A stretch of 64,000 bases of DNA from Amoebidium appalachense (Eukaryota; Ichthyosporea): assembly GCA_963693365.1 (NCBI GenBank), contig CAVNZM010000007.1, forward strand, positions 4,216,001 to 4,280,000, given 5' to 3'. Below the pieces are notes generated by a model. It worked only from the letters and a program-made list of their open reading frames with translations, was not told where the DNA came from and searched no databases. Shown here piece by piece: positions 1-41,239 of the stretch (position 1 is the first letter of the stretch; every line of letters starts with the position of its first letter). Position numbers and translations under genes: made by a program.

Positions 1-60
1 CCATGCTTCTCGTCGTGTATGCGTACTTCGTACCGTGTTCCGCATTCAAACCCCCCCCAG
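1..60 (+). repeat. 3' end of dispersed C-tailed repeat, truncated by window edge
   Basis: The sequence ending GTTCCGCATTCAAAC followed by a short C run matches the 3' end of the longer copy at 221-505 and the reverse-strand copies at 4632-4808, 26941-27115 and 29792-30055. Only the last 50 or so bases are inside the window. Confidence 0.75.
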
Positions 61-220
61 TCTTCTTTCAGAGGTGTCCTTTCAGGACAGACCACTGTGT
101 GGAGACCGCTTTACTTCCATGCAACCGGGCATGGTTGCTCTGTGTCGTGCATCTGTAAGCACATACGCATTTTTCGCTGCACTGCATTAGATTGCACACA
201 CATACTCACCGTTTTGCTCA

Positions 221-487
221 CCTTGCCTGCATAAGCAACCCTGCTCGTCTTTGATCAAGACGGGTTGACCCTCCCAAGTTCAGTTGATGCTGCTGTCTGA
301 GTTGGAGAGTCGTATATGCGGGCTAAGGGGTCGAAACTCAGACGCAATTGATGACGTGGGCCCTCCCTGAGAATGGGCTCTGCTTATGACACATACTGCG
401 CGCATGGCTATGTTGCATACTTGAATGTTTGTCTTTGCATGTGTCCTTCGTGTATGCGTACTTCGTACCGTGTTCCGCATTCAAACA

Positions 488-505
<18 letters not shown>
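221..505 (+). repeat. Dispersed SINE-like repeat, near full length, with C/A tail
   Basis: The element starts near CCTTGCCTGCATAAGCAACC, passes through GATGACGTGGGCCC and ATGGGCTCTGCTTATGAC, and ends CATTCAAAC plus a run of C and then A. The same order of blocks occurs reversed at 29792-30055. Partial copies lie at 1-60, 4632-4808, 26941-27115 and 56592-56722. It has no long open frame of its own. The size of about 270 bp, the homopolymer tail and the scattered insertion into introns suggest a non-autonomous retroelement. No RNA polymerase III boxes were confirmed. Confidence 0.7.
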
Positions 506-549
<44 letters not shown>

Positions 550-601
550 AGGGAAAAAAAAATACGCACACACAAACAGGCTTGCGCGCGCGCGCGCACG
601 C

Positions 602-619
602 ACACGCACACACACACAG

Positions 620-686
<67 letters not shown>

Positions 687-939
687 CACGCACGCACACA
701 CGCACACACACACCACTTGCACACACACGTGCGCGTGCACACACACACCCCCACATGTAAGGGATGTCTTGCACCTTTACTTACTGACCGCATGGACAGC
801 ACATGTGGGAGCAGGAGAAGCACCACCTGGCCACGTTTGAGCGGCTCATCACAGAGTACCGCATACGACCTACTGCACTGTACCCTCTGTGGAGTGTGGC
901 CGGGTACGCCCTGGGTACGTGCATGGCTTGAATATACAG

Positions 940-976
<37 letters not shown>

Positions 977-1088
977 TGCTGGTGTGTGTGTGCGTGTGTT
1001 GTGTCGTTTGTGTGATATTTGGTTCACATACACGCGTGTAGGCACACACACACGCGCGCACGCGCGCAGACACGTACACACACCGGGC

Positions 1089-1172
<84 letters not shown>
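602..1172. repeat. (CA)n tracts and poly-G run around the first visible COQ7 exon
   Basis: Two long CA arrays (about 602-684 and 1089-1170) and a G run (about 943-975) flank exon 800-914. They generate long but meaningless Thr-His or Cys-Val open frames in all phases. Confidence 0.9.
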
Positions 1173-1537
1173 GACACGGATGCGCACACGCACACGCGTG
1201 CACAAGCGCGCACACACGGTTGATAGGTGTGCATTCTGACTAAACATCTATATACAGGTGTATATGCTGACCCACCGTCTATTGTAAGCGCATATGCTGG
1301 CCCGTCATATATATATATATATATATATGCTGACCTACCATCTATTTATGGATTTAATATGCTGACCTACCATCTACTTATAGATTTAATATGCTGACCC
1401 ACCATCTATTTATAGATTGACATGCTGACACACATCTATTTATAGGAGCAGGCACGGCCCTTCTTGGCAAGGAGGCAGCCATGGCCTGCACCGTGGCAGT
1501 TGAAACCGTCATCGGCGAGCACTATGACAGGTTAATA

Positions 1538-1587
<50 letters not shown>

Positions 1588-2891
1588 CCCCCTTTTTGGG
1601 GAGGAATAAAGCTACTCGAAGTTTCGTTGGGAAGGTAAGAAACATTTCGAGCTGTCTGCACCGTTTAGAAATGCCGGTCTACTTATTATAGTCAAAGGAA
1701 AAGGGGAGAAGGGCAAGAGGGGGGGACTAGTCGGTCGTGCAATTATTCTGCACCCATGTTTATGCACATGCACACACACACACTGACTGCATGCTGCAGC
1801 CAGCTACGGGAGCTACTGGGGGTGAGCAGTGACCCTGCACGGCACAAGGAGTTGAGGGACATCATTAGGGAGTTCAGGGATGATGAGTTGGGCCATCTGA
1901 ACACGGGACTAGAGCACGACGCAGAGCAGGTGGCTGTTTTTTTTTATTAATTACTGTCCCCTCTTCCCCCCCCCCCTCCCCCCCCCCCCCCCGGCCACGC
2001 CGCTGCCTGCCCGCCTTTGTCCTAATGTTTCTAAGGGAAGGTGGGGTCGGGTGCATGGGTGGAAAGTCGTAGGGTAGGGGATGGAGGTGGTGGTGGTTCT
2101 TGTGGCGGGTTTTGGGGGGGATCCCCGGGGGCGGGGGGGGGGGGGGGGGGGGGGGGATACCATAAGCACACACAGAGAGATATGCAAACCGTAAGCACAC
2201 ACACACACAGACAGGCATGACCAGAGACACAGACAAGCACACTTGTGAAGACTGTTCTCTCTCAAGCAGCTCAGGTTGTCCAAATGCTCGTGCTCGTGTG
2301 CTTGATTGTGTCTCTGGTCATGCCTGTCTCACTGTATGTGTGCCTGTGGTCATGCCTGTCTCTCTGTATGTGTGCCTGTGGTCATGCCTGTCTCTCTGTA
2401 TGTGTGCCTGTGGTCATGCCTGTCTCTGTGTGTGTGTGCCTGTGGTCATGCCTGTCTCTCTGTGTGTGTGCCTGTGGTCATGCCTGTCTCTCTGTATGTG
2501 TGCCTGTGGTCATGCCTGTCTCTCTGTATGTGTGCCTGTGGTCATGCCTGTCTCTCTGTATGTGTGCCTGTGGTCATGCCTGTCTCTCTGTATGTGTGCC
2601 TGTGGTCATGCCTGTCTCTCTGTATGTGTGCATGTGGTCTCTGCTTCTCTGTGTGTGCTTGTGATTCTGTCTGCCTGATGTCATACCTGCGTGTGTGTGT
2701 GTGTGTGTGCGTCTGATCATGCCTCTTCCTGTGTGTGTGCCTATGGTCGTGCCTGTCTCTCTCTGTGTGCTTGAAGATGTCTCTGTCTGTGTGCTCTGAC
2801 CATACTCGTGCAGGCACCCATGTTCCAGCTACTGAGGGGGGCAGTGGAGACGGGCTGCCGGGCTGCAATCTGGGTGGCCCAGCGTGTGTGA
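800..2891 (+). CDS. COQ7: COQ7, 5-demethoxyubiquinone hydroxylase (3' part, four exons)
   Basis: COQ7 is the mitochondrial di-iron enzyme that hydroxylates demethoxyubiquinone in the penultimate step of ubiquinone synthesis. The exons seen are 800-914, 1446-1530, 1800-1929 and 2814-2891, all with GT-AG borders and matching phases. The spliced product reads [54 protein letters not shown] and, just before the TGA stop, [12 protein letters not shown]. These are the characteristic COQ7 blocks and include both ExxH iron-ligand motifs (EKHH and ELGH). The N-terminal third (mitochondrial leader and first iron-ligand helix) is not recognisable in bases 1-799 and presumably lies upstream of the window. 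The introns hold poly-C, (CA)n and a 32-bp minisatellite. Identity is nearly certain; the 5' limit is only that of the first exon seen. Confidence 0.95.
2317..2640 (+). repeat. 32-bp minisatellite, about 10 copies
   Basis: Tandem units of 32 bp of the form GTCATGCCTGTCTCTCTGTA followed by TGTGTGCCTGTG fill the COQ7 intron between exons 1800-1929 and 2814-2891. Units differ by single substitutions such as TATGTG versus TGTGTG. Confidence 0.93.
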
Positions 2892-2949
2892 TGGGGCTTT
2901 GCCGAAGCAAGTTTCTCTTCTCTTTTTTTTTTTTTTTTGCGTATAGATT

Positions 2950-2950
<1 letters not shown>

Positions 2951-3022
<72 letters not shown>
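2951..3022 (+). repeat. Poly-C run of 72 nt
   Basis: An uninterrupted C run lies about 60 bp after the COQ7 stop codon, flanked on both sides by T runs. It is among the longest homopolymers in the window. Confidence 0.95.
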
Positions 3023-3446
3023 ACTTTTCTTTTTTTTTTTTTTTTTTTGCCGCGCGTAGGGGAGTTGACCATCCGTGTTCTTATTTTGAATGGCCGTTGT
3101 GTTGCAATGAGAGTGCTGGGTGCGGGCAAGGAATTTAGTAGTACGTGCAGGTCATTTCTTGTGGGTTTGTCTATTTATATTAGCTTTGTAGCACATGCAA
3201 CCCCGTCCAACATGGTGCATAGATGTATTCTTTGGTAACATTTCATGACTGTTTCGTGGCAGGTTGTCGGCGACCAATCACACAACTACATGTTGTTAGA
3301 CAGTGCATGATCGGGCTTGTGTTCTCCATTGAGCACCCAAATATCTTTCGTCCGTTTATGAATGATGCACACATGTGCACACAGTGCTATGCCGGCCACA
3401 GTGCATATACCAGCACGTGAATAGCGGTCCAGCCGCGTACCAGACA

Positions 3447-3452
3447 AATAAA
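3447..3452 (+). promoter_or_regulatory. Possible COQ7 polyadenylation signal AATAAA
   Basis: This is the first canonical AATAAA downstream of the COQ7 stop, about 555 nt away, on the coding strand. No transcript evidence is available, so the assignment is tentative. Confidence 0.3.
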
Positions 3453-4227
3453 CCACACACGAAACAAACACCACTAATGTGAGGCATATTGCAGAAAATC
3501 AAAAGGTTTGGCACTCCCACCCATGTGTTGCAATTGCATAATTGAAAGCACCAAATCGTTCTAGATCTATGTTCGTGGACGTCGTGTCCAAAAGAAAACC
3601 AAGGCCATCGTGACATGAAAAACATGTTTGCACTAGACACAGACACGAACGGCCACCCAAACGAACAGTGTCTACAATAAGCAGCCATGAGCACATAGAG
3701 CGCTTATGTTAGCTAGATATCAAAATATATCACCACCCAACCTTCAGAAACGTCAATTTCCATTGATAACTGTAGAGATATTCCTACCCACTCAACCCAC
3801 GATATACATGTGCAATACAACTGGGGATGAATTATACTTGATGAAAGTGTGAAGATTTAAGCAAAAGTAGTTCTAGTATCACAGGATTATGCCTTCATCT
3901 TGCCAGCACAGCACACCCCCTAACACCTAACCCATAGACTCGATCTGATCTGCGGCTAATCCCCGCTATATGTACAATATATATAAACACTAACATTGCC
4001 AATACGGGCCCTTTCAATCCCAAGTCAAACAAGACGAGCGCGGGGAAAAGAAAAAAAGGAAAAAGAAAGAAAAAGAAAAAAAGAGGGGGGAAGGGAAAAT
4101 ATTCAAGCCTACGAACGAACCACACACCAGTTGCTGCAGGCCACATCACAGCGTGCCGCGCCCAGATTTCGTGTATATGCAGCACAGTCAGGCCAAATGG
4201 TGACATGTCGGGTCGGGCCGGGCCGGA

Positions 4228-12701
<8,474 letters not shown>

Positions 12702-14169
12702 TTTCTATTATAAGGCAGCGTCGCCGGACGTAAGCTCTTCGTTAGTTGTGGCGCTGTAGAAGGTGCGGTTGTTCAAGAATTTTAAGATCCGCCAGAGGGC
12801 GAAGGCTGCAGCACGCACTCAGGCACCAACACCAATAGAGCTAGCAGACGCTACCCTCTAGTCGTGCGAACACTACCACCGCTAATCTATTACAGTCTTG
12901 CGTGATCACGAGATCATAACCATGAGCAAGGCCACATTAATTCCGGCTACCGCTAAGTAAGAGTACTAAAGTACGCCTCCCAACTACCACATACAGTACA
13001 AATGCACGTGTACAGTTTGCGCATCGCCCACTGATGACTGATCAGTCTACATGTGGAGACTCCAACACTGTGATTTGTTTTAAAAATCTGTTCAGGACTA
13101 CCCCGTGATGACGTCACACACACTGTCTTGCCTCCAGGCGCGAGCTGCGCCAACCTGCGCCACGGTGCGCCGCATCCTCGAGAGGGGTGTATTTGCTGTA
13201 TGTGCACGTGTTTGCGTGTTAGGTAGCGCGATGCATGCACCAAAACCTGCACCAATAAAGGCGTTTAACTTTTGGCAACTAAGCTTCAAGTGGTGGCTAG
13301 GGTATATACTAACCTATACGAGTCAAAGATTTTATATTAGTGTGTGTTACACATGTTCTCAAAGTATCAAGCCTTGCGAGTGGTTCGCTCCATATGTACC
13401 AATGATTCAGCGGAAAATAGAGAACATAAATGCAATACATGTACATTTTCTTGAACCCGCAAAGGTTGAGGATCTGCACAACATAGTAAGCTGGCCTGAG
13501 GGCCTGCACACAGGCCCTGTTTTCCCGTGCACCTTTAGTTTCTCCCTTCAGATCTGCATTGCGGCGGACAGACTTCACAATGCTTTGAGAAACTCTTTGT
13601 GTATCTGAGCCCGGCGGCCTCCATACTGCCTAAACCCAAACGTTTTCAGTCGGCTCCTGCACTGCTGTACCTCTGCATAATGAGAACCTTCGTCACTGCA
13701 AACTGCGCATGAGCAGCATGCATGCACATGCAGAGTTTTCATCCCCACAAAGGCCCTATAACCGACAGGAAACTATGGTACGAGCTCTTTGTGTTATTCA
13801 CGGATATACATACACGCGACAGTGTAGTCCCACAAGCACCACCCTGTTGTTCATCCTTGGATTGCTTGTGCACTCTTTCTCCTCTTGCATCCTGGTTTCC
13901 GAGGCAGCGGGCCAGCGGCTCCAGCCGCCCTTGAGCTATTGTAGAAGCTGTGCACAGGCTGTGAGCCACCTGAGCCCATCTCGACATCTGATTGGCGCAT
14001 GCGGAGTTGCCTTGCAGCTGATTGGTGTTCTTCAAAATATTTCTGCAGGTTTGTAAACAGAAAGCTTCATTTCTCACTCATTGTTTCCTTTCCACCTACA
14101 TAGCAACTAATAAGTCCCACCCGCCAACTTCTTATACAGCACGGAATAAGACTTTACTCCGTCTTCACT
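12702..14169. promoter_or_regulatory. Intergenic region of the divergent LTV1/DECR1 pair
   Basis: The inferred LTV1 start (12701, minus) and the DECR1 start (14170, plus) face away from each other across about 1.5 kb. The stretch is noticeably free of long homopolymers. It holds a CRE-like GATGACGTCAC near 13107. The 5' UTRs and promoters of both genes must be within or near it. No coding exon is supported; the 167-codon open frame at 13105-13608 has no recognisable family sequence. Confidence 0.5.
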
Positions 14170-20421
<6,252 letters not shown>

Positions 20422-20868
20422 CCTGCAGCAAACATACATAGTGACGTACCTCGGTGTTATTCGATCGACGTGGGGTTAAGGGGTGATGTAGATTCACAGT
20501 AGTTTTTTAGATAAATACGAGTCGGGGGGAAACGGGTATGTGGCAGGTGGTATGATTTGCTTACGGATGAAATGTGTATGAACGTTGTGTGAACGTTGTT
20601 GGTGTCAGATTCTGGCCGCATCCACAGAACACCAGCCCATTATCATGGTGCAGTTCGACTGGGTGTACAGTATGTAGGTGCATGGCAAAGTCGAGAGAAG
20701 ATGTGAAGGCAATCGGGTCCTTGTTTTGTTTTTTGTCCCCGACCGCCTGAGTGCACATGTACCATCGGTGTGTCACAGACAGGCACAAGACCAGCTCAAG
20801 CCCTATGTGTACTTTTATGCAGCCGACCACCCCGTTTGATTTTTTTTTTTATTATTTTATATTTTATC

Positions 20869-20937
<69 letters not shown>

Positions 20938-21079
20938 CACTTTCAATTGAGGCCCGGGAGGCCGTGGCCGAATACAGTATGTTGTATGTGTGTGCAGATG
21001 CATGGAACGAAGTGCATGCGCAACGTACTTTGTTTGTCATTTGAAAGCAAGCCAGATCAGCACGGCAACGATCGCGACA

Positions 21080-21117
<38 letters not shown>

Positions 21118-21625
21118 CGCCCCCCCACAAACCAACCACCACCGGTACGTATACGACCGCCACCCAGTCCAGTCTGCGGCCAGATGTAGCCATGTTGTTA
21201 CCGGAGAATTCTGATATCAAGATTTGCACATGCGCGCTTGGCCGCTGCATACGTATACACATCTTGTAGATATCAGCCGATGTTCCGGCTTTCCGGCACA
21301 TATATATATATATATATATGCTTATATGCTTCAGCTCAATGGCATCGAAGTCTTGAGTCAATAGCGCTAACCCACAGCTAATGTATGCCAAACTATCAAG
21401 GTCATAAAAGCGGCACTGGTGAACACTAGGGGGAACAACACCGGGTGTGCATGTGTGTGTGTGTGTGTACGTGTGCGCGAGTGTTTGTGTTTGTGCTTTT
21501 CTTTTTTTTTTTTTTTTTTCTTTCTTTTTTTTTTTTTTGTGTGTGTGTGTGTGTGTCTGTTTACGTGTGTATGTATGTGTGTGATGGTGGTGGTGGTGGG
21601 TGGGTGGGTGGTGGCGGGAGGCGGC

Positions 21626-21657
<32 letters not shown>

Positions 21658-22465
21658 TCAATCGTTGGCTGACGTACATCAGGAACCGGAATGTGCATAA
21701 AGCACTGATGTATCGAGTGCAGGGCTTACAAAGCCGTACACGGTTGGTGAAACCCTCAGAACAAGCACTATGATAGATGTAAAATAATATTTCAGAATGT
21801 ACAAAAAACGAGCAAGCACATGTGGGTAGGTGCCTTCGTCATGTATTAAGGGTAGATTGATATACAAATATAACAGTTCAAGGCGAGAGAATTCTGTTTT
21901 CATAAACAAACAAACCGTATTCATAAACAAAGAAAACGTGGGAATGCAAGTAAATACGGCTAAAAAACACTATCGGTTGGCAAGTCATTTTGTCATCATA
22001 CGAAACTTTTGCATAGCATGGATATCACAATCAACAAAATACTCCTAACCCCCATAATATCTTAAACACCCCCCCCCCCCCCCCCCCCCCCCCAACTCCC
22101 CCCTCCCCTAGCCAGCACACACCCCTCTGTATATACGATTTACTTGCCACACAAGATTAAAGCAAGCAAAGGGCGATAGAAGCCACCCATCAATCCATTC
22201 TACTCAACACCAATTGTTACAATCCACTGTGGCGCCCAGATATATATCATCCCCCACCAGCTAATAGGCTGACTGATTAGCCCAACACACACAACTTCAT
22301 GTTCAATGCACTGCGACAAACTGCACGCCCTGTGTGTCTGAAGCATACCCCCTTACACACATACAGTACTGTCTAACATTATAAACGACTCAACAAGTGC
22401 TCCTTCAACAACACACATACGTGGACCCCCCCTTCAGACCCTTTATCCGACTGGGCACAGCCTTT
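20422..22465. other. Intergenic region between convergent DECR1 and TM9SF
   Basis: It contains poly-T/poly-G at about 20872-20935, poly-C near 21081-21115, an (AT)n tract at 21300-21320, a T-rich block near 21500-21540 and poly-G near 21626-21654. No exon passes both splice and homology checks. The 3' UTRs of the two convergent genes should end here. Confidence 0.6.
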
Positions 22466-36700
<14,235 letters not shown>

Positions 36701-37744
36701 TTTTGGTTTCGACCCGACTCGCAAGAGTCAAAAGAAACAACCAGAGAAAAAAGAAGGGCTGTATTAACAGAAATTACCACTTCTCTGTTTCTTGTTCTAC
36801 TGCGTTTGCGTGACACTTCTCCATGGATCTACCAACGAGTCAGTCTGAGTGGATCTGGTGTGGCCTGTCCCACCATAGGAATTTCGAGTGCAGGGATGTT
36901 GGCTGACACCTGAGGCAAAAGTGACTATAAGTGCATACTCGAAGCACTAGCTGATAAGTAACCCTACTCCAAACGTTTTGACACACGCAAATCGTCTGTG
37001 CTTGTCTCGACGGGCCACTTTGAATTCGTTCGCACTACGAACAAAGAGCAACCTGGTTACGGCTGCCCAATACGTATAGTAGTACTTTGCAGCGAGAAGA
37101 GCCGCGAGAATCGTGACCAGAGTATAAGTGACCCCCAACTTCTAGACAACAACAAAAAAATGGTCGTGGCAGTAAAAAAAACAAAAACAAAAAAAAAAAA
37201 CAAAAAAAAAAAATGGCAATATTAAATAGATTTATAACACAACACGAGAGCTTATTGAGTTACAGTGCTGCTTCCACATATGTAACCTGATAGTCACAAG
37301 TTGTCACAAACTGACACTGGTTTACACGGTCTATATTTTGGAAACGGTGGGAGCCGCTGTATAGGTACAGGTGGTAACTTGTTTTAGCCTTCATCGCGTG
37401 TCAGATATCTTTGCCTAGATCTAGACAAGGGTGTGGTGATGTCAATTTTTGTCAATTTGAAAGGCTTACTGGATTAAATCTTTTTAAAAACATAGTTTCA
37501 TTCGCCGGATCATTCCATAAGATTTAATTGACCTTAAAGTCATGCCTGTGTGTTTTTGTTGGCGGCGGGCGGCCCGGGCTGCCGACCTTCGTTCTGAGTT
37601 GTGCATGTGATTTGGAAAAGACAGACTGAGAAAACAAAAAAACGGTTTCTCAGGAAATTCTGTTATAGAGGCGTGTTAGTTAGTTTTTTTTTTTTACTAA
37701 ACGTGGGCTGTGTGTCAGCACACACGCTGCTAACGAGCTCTAAA
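36701..37744. promoter_or_regulatory. Intergenic region of the divergent TM9SF/TRA2 pair
   Basis: About 1.04 kb separates the two outward-facing start codons. It is free of C/G runs and microsatellites. It has an A-rich tract near 37150-37212 and a GC-rich patch (GGCGGCGGGCGGCCCGGG) near 37561-37578, about 170 bp before the TRA2 ATG. It likely contains both promoters; no specific factor site is claimed. Confidence 0.5.
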
Positions 37745-38939
37745 ATGTCTGACACTGAGATGCGCAGTGACGACGCTCGTGGAGGCAACAGGTATGTTTT
37801 TAGCTTTTGCTTGCTTTGATCCGTACATGGAAGCTACTACGTTGTTTGCTTGGCTAAAACAGTTGTTTCTATTGTTGTGAAGTGGTTGATAGATGGGATT
37901 TGTGTGCGTGAGCCTCTACTCACTTGATGCTTCCCGTATGTTTTAGGCACCCTGTCTGTACACTTTATAGCTGTGAGTTGGGTCCTTTTATGAGCAGGGG
38001 GCTGTGTGTTGGTCTGTTGGCCAACCTCTTGGCTTGGTAGGTGTGTCTTGCAAGCTAAAAGAGGTGTGGGCAAAACTGGGTATACCACATGAAGCCTGGT
38101 GCACAGGTTGATAGCTAAACCACATGGTTGGTGGCTATGATTGCTAGCTAATTACGGAGAAATTTGCGAGGTCGAAAGGTGATCTGTTCGTCTGTGAAAC
38201 TCTTCATGTACACCTGGTTCTGTGGCTGTGCCCTCATAGTTGGGCATAACACCTGCTGAAATAGCGTTTGCTGGGGAATTTAAGTAATTTTCAGTCGCTA
38301 GATTGTTCCTGCCTTCATGTGCATGCGTGTGTATAGGAGAAGGGTGGGGAGGAAGGGGGAGGGAGGGATTGGGGGAATAGAGGCAGGACGGGGGTCGGGG
38401 GGGTGGTTTGAGGGGCTCATTTGGCCTTTGTTTGTTATGTTTTAGTTGCCGAGGAGAGTTTTTTCCAACCGTTGTCTTTTCCATCACTGGCTATGAAACA
38501 GCAACTAACACCGCATCTGTATGGTTCCACAGCCCCCTGGGTGGTGGCAGTGACCGGGGCCGTTCCCAGTCTCGTTCCCGCTCCCCCTCTCGTTCCCCAG
38601 GACGGGCGTCTTCCCGTTCCCCCTCTACCAAGCCCCGTGACCGTTCCCCATCCCCCAAAGGGCGTGACCGCTCTCCCTCCCCAAATCGCCGGTCGCCATC
38701 TCCCAAGCGCCGTTCCCCTTCCCCCAGACGTCGTTCCCCTTCCCCCAGACGCCGTTCCCCCTCCCCAAGGCGCCGCTCACCTTCCCCCCGCCGCCGCACC
38801 CGCTCACCTTCGCCTCCGCGCCGTGTGAGAACGCGCAGCCGTAGCCGCACCCCCTCCCCGTAGAAGGTATGCCGGTGGCAGAGGGGTGTTTGGGGAGCAG
38901 GGCGGTTAGGGACCACACTCTGTCTCTCTGTCTCTCTCA

Positions 38940-39009
<70 letters not shown>

Positions 39010-40694
39010 CCCCCCTCCTTAATCCCCCTTCTCCAGTGTGAGCAACAGCACCTTGGGCTGCCTCCCTGCCCTTCCACTCTATCCCACCCTCCTTGTTCCC
39101 GAGACACGTGTGCAATTATGAGCTCTTCGTATGCCCGTTGTGAAGGACGTCTACTCTCGGTTTTTTGAGGGGGAAGGGGAGGGGCGGGGGGCGGGGGCCG
39201 AGGGGGAGGGGGGGCCGGGGGAGGAGGGACGTCAGCGAACTGTTCAGTGTTAGCTGACCTCAAACCTTGTGCTCAACGTGAAACACACTCTTCTGAACCA
39301 TTATTTACTCATGTGGTTTTCCTCCCCCAGACGGAGCCCCAGCCGCAGCAGGAGCCGAAGCAGGTACATTTACCCTCTGACCTGGTGTAGCATGTGGTGG
39401 GTGTGGCTTGGAAATGAAGGGTTGGTGTACAAGTGACTAAATGGAGGTGTTCTGGATATAAAACAGGTGTGTGTGTGTGCGCGCGCGTGTGTGTGTGTGT
39501 GTGTGTTTTGGGGAGAGGGCATGTTTGGGAATGGTCTGTGAACATGCCTTATGACAAGTTAACATCATCACTCCCCTGGTTGTTTAGCTGGAGGGAATGG
39601 TTAGTGAGTTGTAGCTTTAGCTCTGGAATTAGGTATATGCTGGTAGGCAGGTCTTTTCTTTTTCCTAACTCCTGCTTTCCACCAATCAGATCTCCTCCCC
39701 GTCGTGGTGGCGGTGGCGGCGGTCGTGGTGCAGCTGACAGGGTGAGAAGTTATTTATTCCACCGTTTTTGAGCCATGTGGCAGGAAGGGTTGTTGTGTGG
39801 CTTGTAGGCGCGATGGGTGTGGATGTGTGTAGTTATGGCTGTGTAGCTGTTCCGCTGTGAGTGAGTAATAGATACTTGGATGCCGCTGGGAAAAGCAGCC
39901 ACAGACTTGCGTGAGAAGCGTGTGGGTGTAGAAATTAGCTCTAAGGTGCCCCCAAAAAACAACTAGGAGACATGTTTTTGCTGTATAAGCAATTCCTTTC
40001 TGGTGTGGTTTCCGCGAGTCGCCTGCATCTTTGCCGTATGTGTGTTTGTTTCATGGGCTTATAGCCCACTGACGCCTGTTTTATTATGTTTGGTGTGCAG
40101 GGTGCACCCGAGCCATCCCGTGTGCTTGGTGTGTTTGGGCTCAGCATGTACACATCCCAGCGGGCCATCCACGACCTCATGAGCAAGTACGGCCATGTGG
40201 ACAGGGTCGACCTCATCCTCGACCGCCTGGTAGGTTCTCCCCTACATCTGTCCCATCTGCACCACATACACACATACATACACAGGCACACACACACACA
40301 CACTCGCTCTCTCTCTCCCGACACACACACACACACTCTCTCTCTCTCCCCCCCTCCCCCCCCCCCCCCCCCCCCCCCCTCTCTCTGTGTGTGTCTGTCT
40401 CTCTCTCTCTCCGCACCCCCTACCCCCAACGGTTTTACATTTATGCGGTGAATGGGTCGGATGCCGGGTACTGTGAATGACTCCCATCCCTTCTCCTCCC
40501 CCCCCCCCCCCCCCCCCCCCCCTTCTTCTACGATGGACTCTAGTAATGATGCATGTTGTCGTGTGGTGTGCGCTTTTCTGCATCATCTGTATTATGTTGC
40601 CCATCGTGGATGTGAACTTTGTACTCTCCTACGCAGTGAAACCACCACCACCGCCACCACCACAAGCACTCCTGGCCACCACCACCCACTCCTC

Positions 40695-40736
<42 letters not shown>

Positions 40737-41205
40737 AAAAAAAAAAAAACACCACCACACCCCATCATCACCACCACCACCCCACCCCACCCGTCCGCGC
40801 GCACGCAAACACTTTGAGCCAGGCATCTTAGAAATTGCCCTGAGTTTCGTCGTGTATCTTAAGACTCTGGTTACTGTCGGTATCATTCATTTGTAGTCGC
40901 CACTGCCTCCACCGTCGATTCTTCCTGTACTTTTTGTATTTGATTCCTTTTGTCCTTTATACTCTTTGTATTTGATCCCTTTTGTCCTTGATACTCTTTG
41001 TATTTGATCCCTTTTGTCCTTTATACTCTTTGTATTTGATCCCTTTTGTCCTTTATACTCTTTGTATTTGATCCCTTTTGCCCTTTATACTCTTTGTATT
41101 TGATCCCTTTTGCCCTTTATACTCTTTGTATTTGATCCCTTTTGCCCTTTATACTCTTTGTATTTGATCCCTTTTGTCCTTTATACTCTGTGCTGCTGTA
41201 TCCTT

Positions 41206-41239
<34 letters not shown>

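Larger units (their letters stand above)
2892..4227. other. Intergenic region between convergent COQ7 and LTV1
   Basis: After the poly-C run the sequence is mixed-composition DNA with no family-like open frame or splice-supported exon. A purine tract (AAAGAAAAAG type) lies near 4043-4098. The 3' UTRs of both flanking genes should lie here. Confidence 0.6.

Noticed and set aside
338-1234. Long Cys/Val- or Thr/His-rich open frames such as the 298-codon minus-strand frame here, and dozens like it across the window
   Set aside because: They are six-frame translations of (CA/GT)n, poly-C/G and poly-A/T arrays, overlap real exons on the other strand, and have no splice or homology support.
2217-2716. 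Repetitive 136- to 153-codon frames with [13 protein letters not shown] repeats
   Set aside because: They arise from the 32-bp minisatellite in a COQ7 intron. Because 32 is not a multiple of three, all three frames stay open by chance.
13105-13608. 167-codon plus-strand frame in the LTV1/DECR1 spacer
   Set aside because: No recognisable domain, ordinary composition for non-coding DNA, and located where the two promoters are expected.
36930-37140. Hydrophobic 63-codon minus-strand frame in the TM9SF/TRA2 spacer
   Set aside because: Short, no homology, no splice signals, and located in the promoter region.
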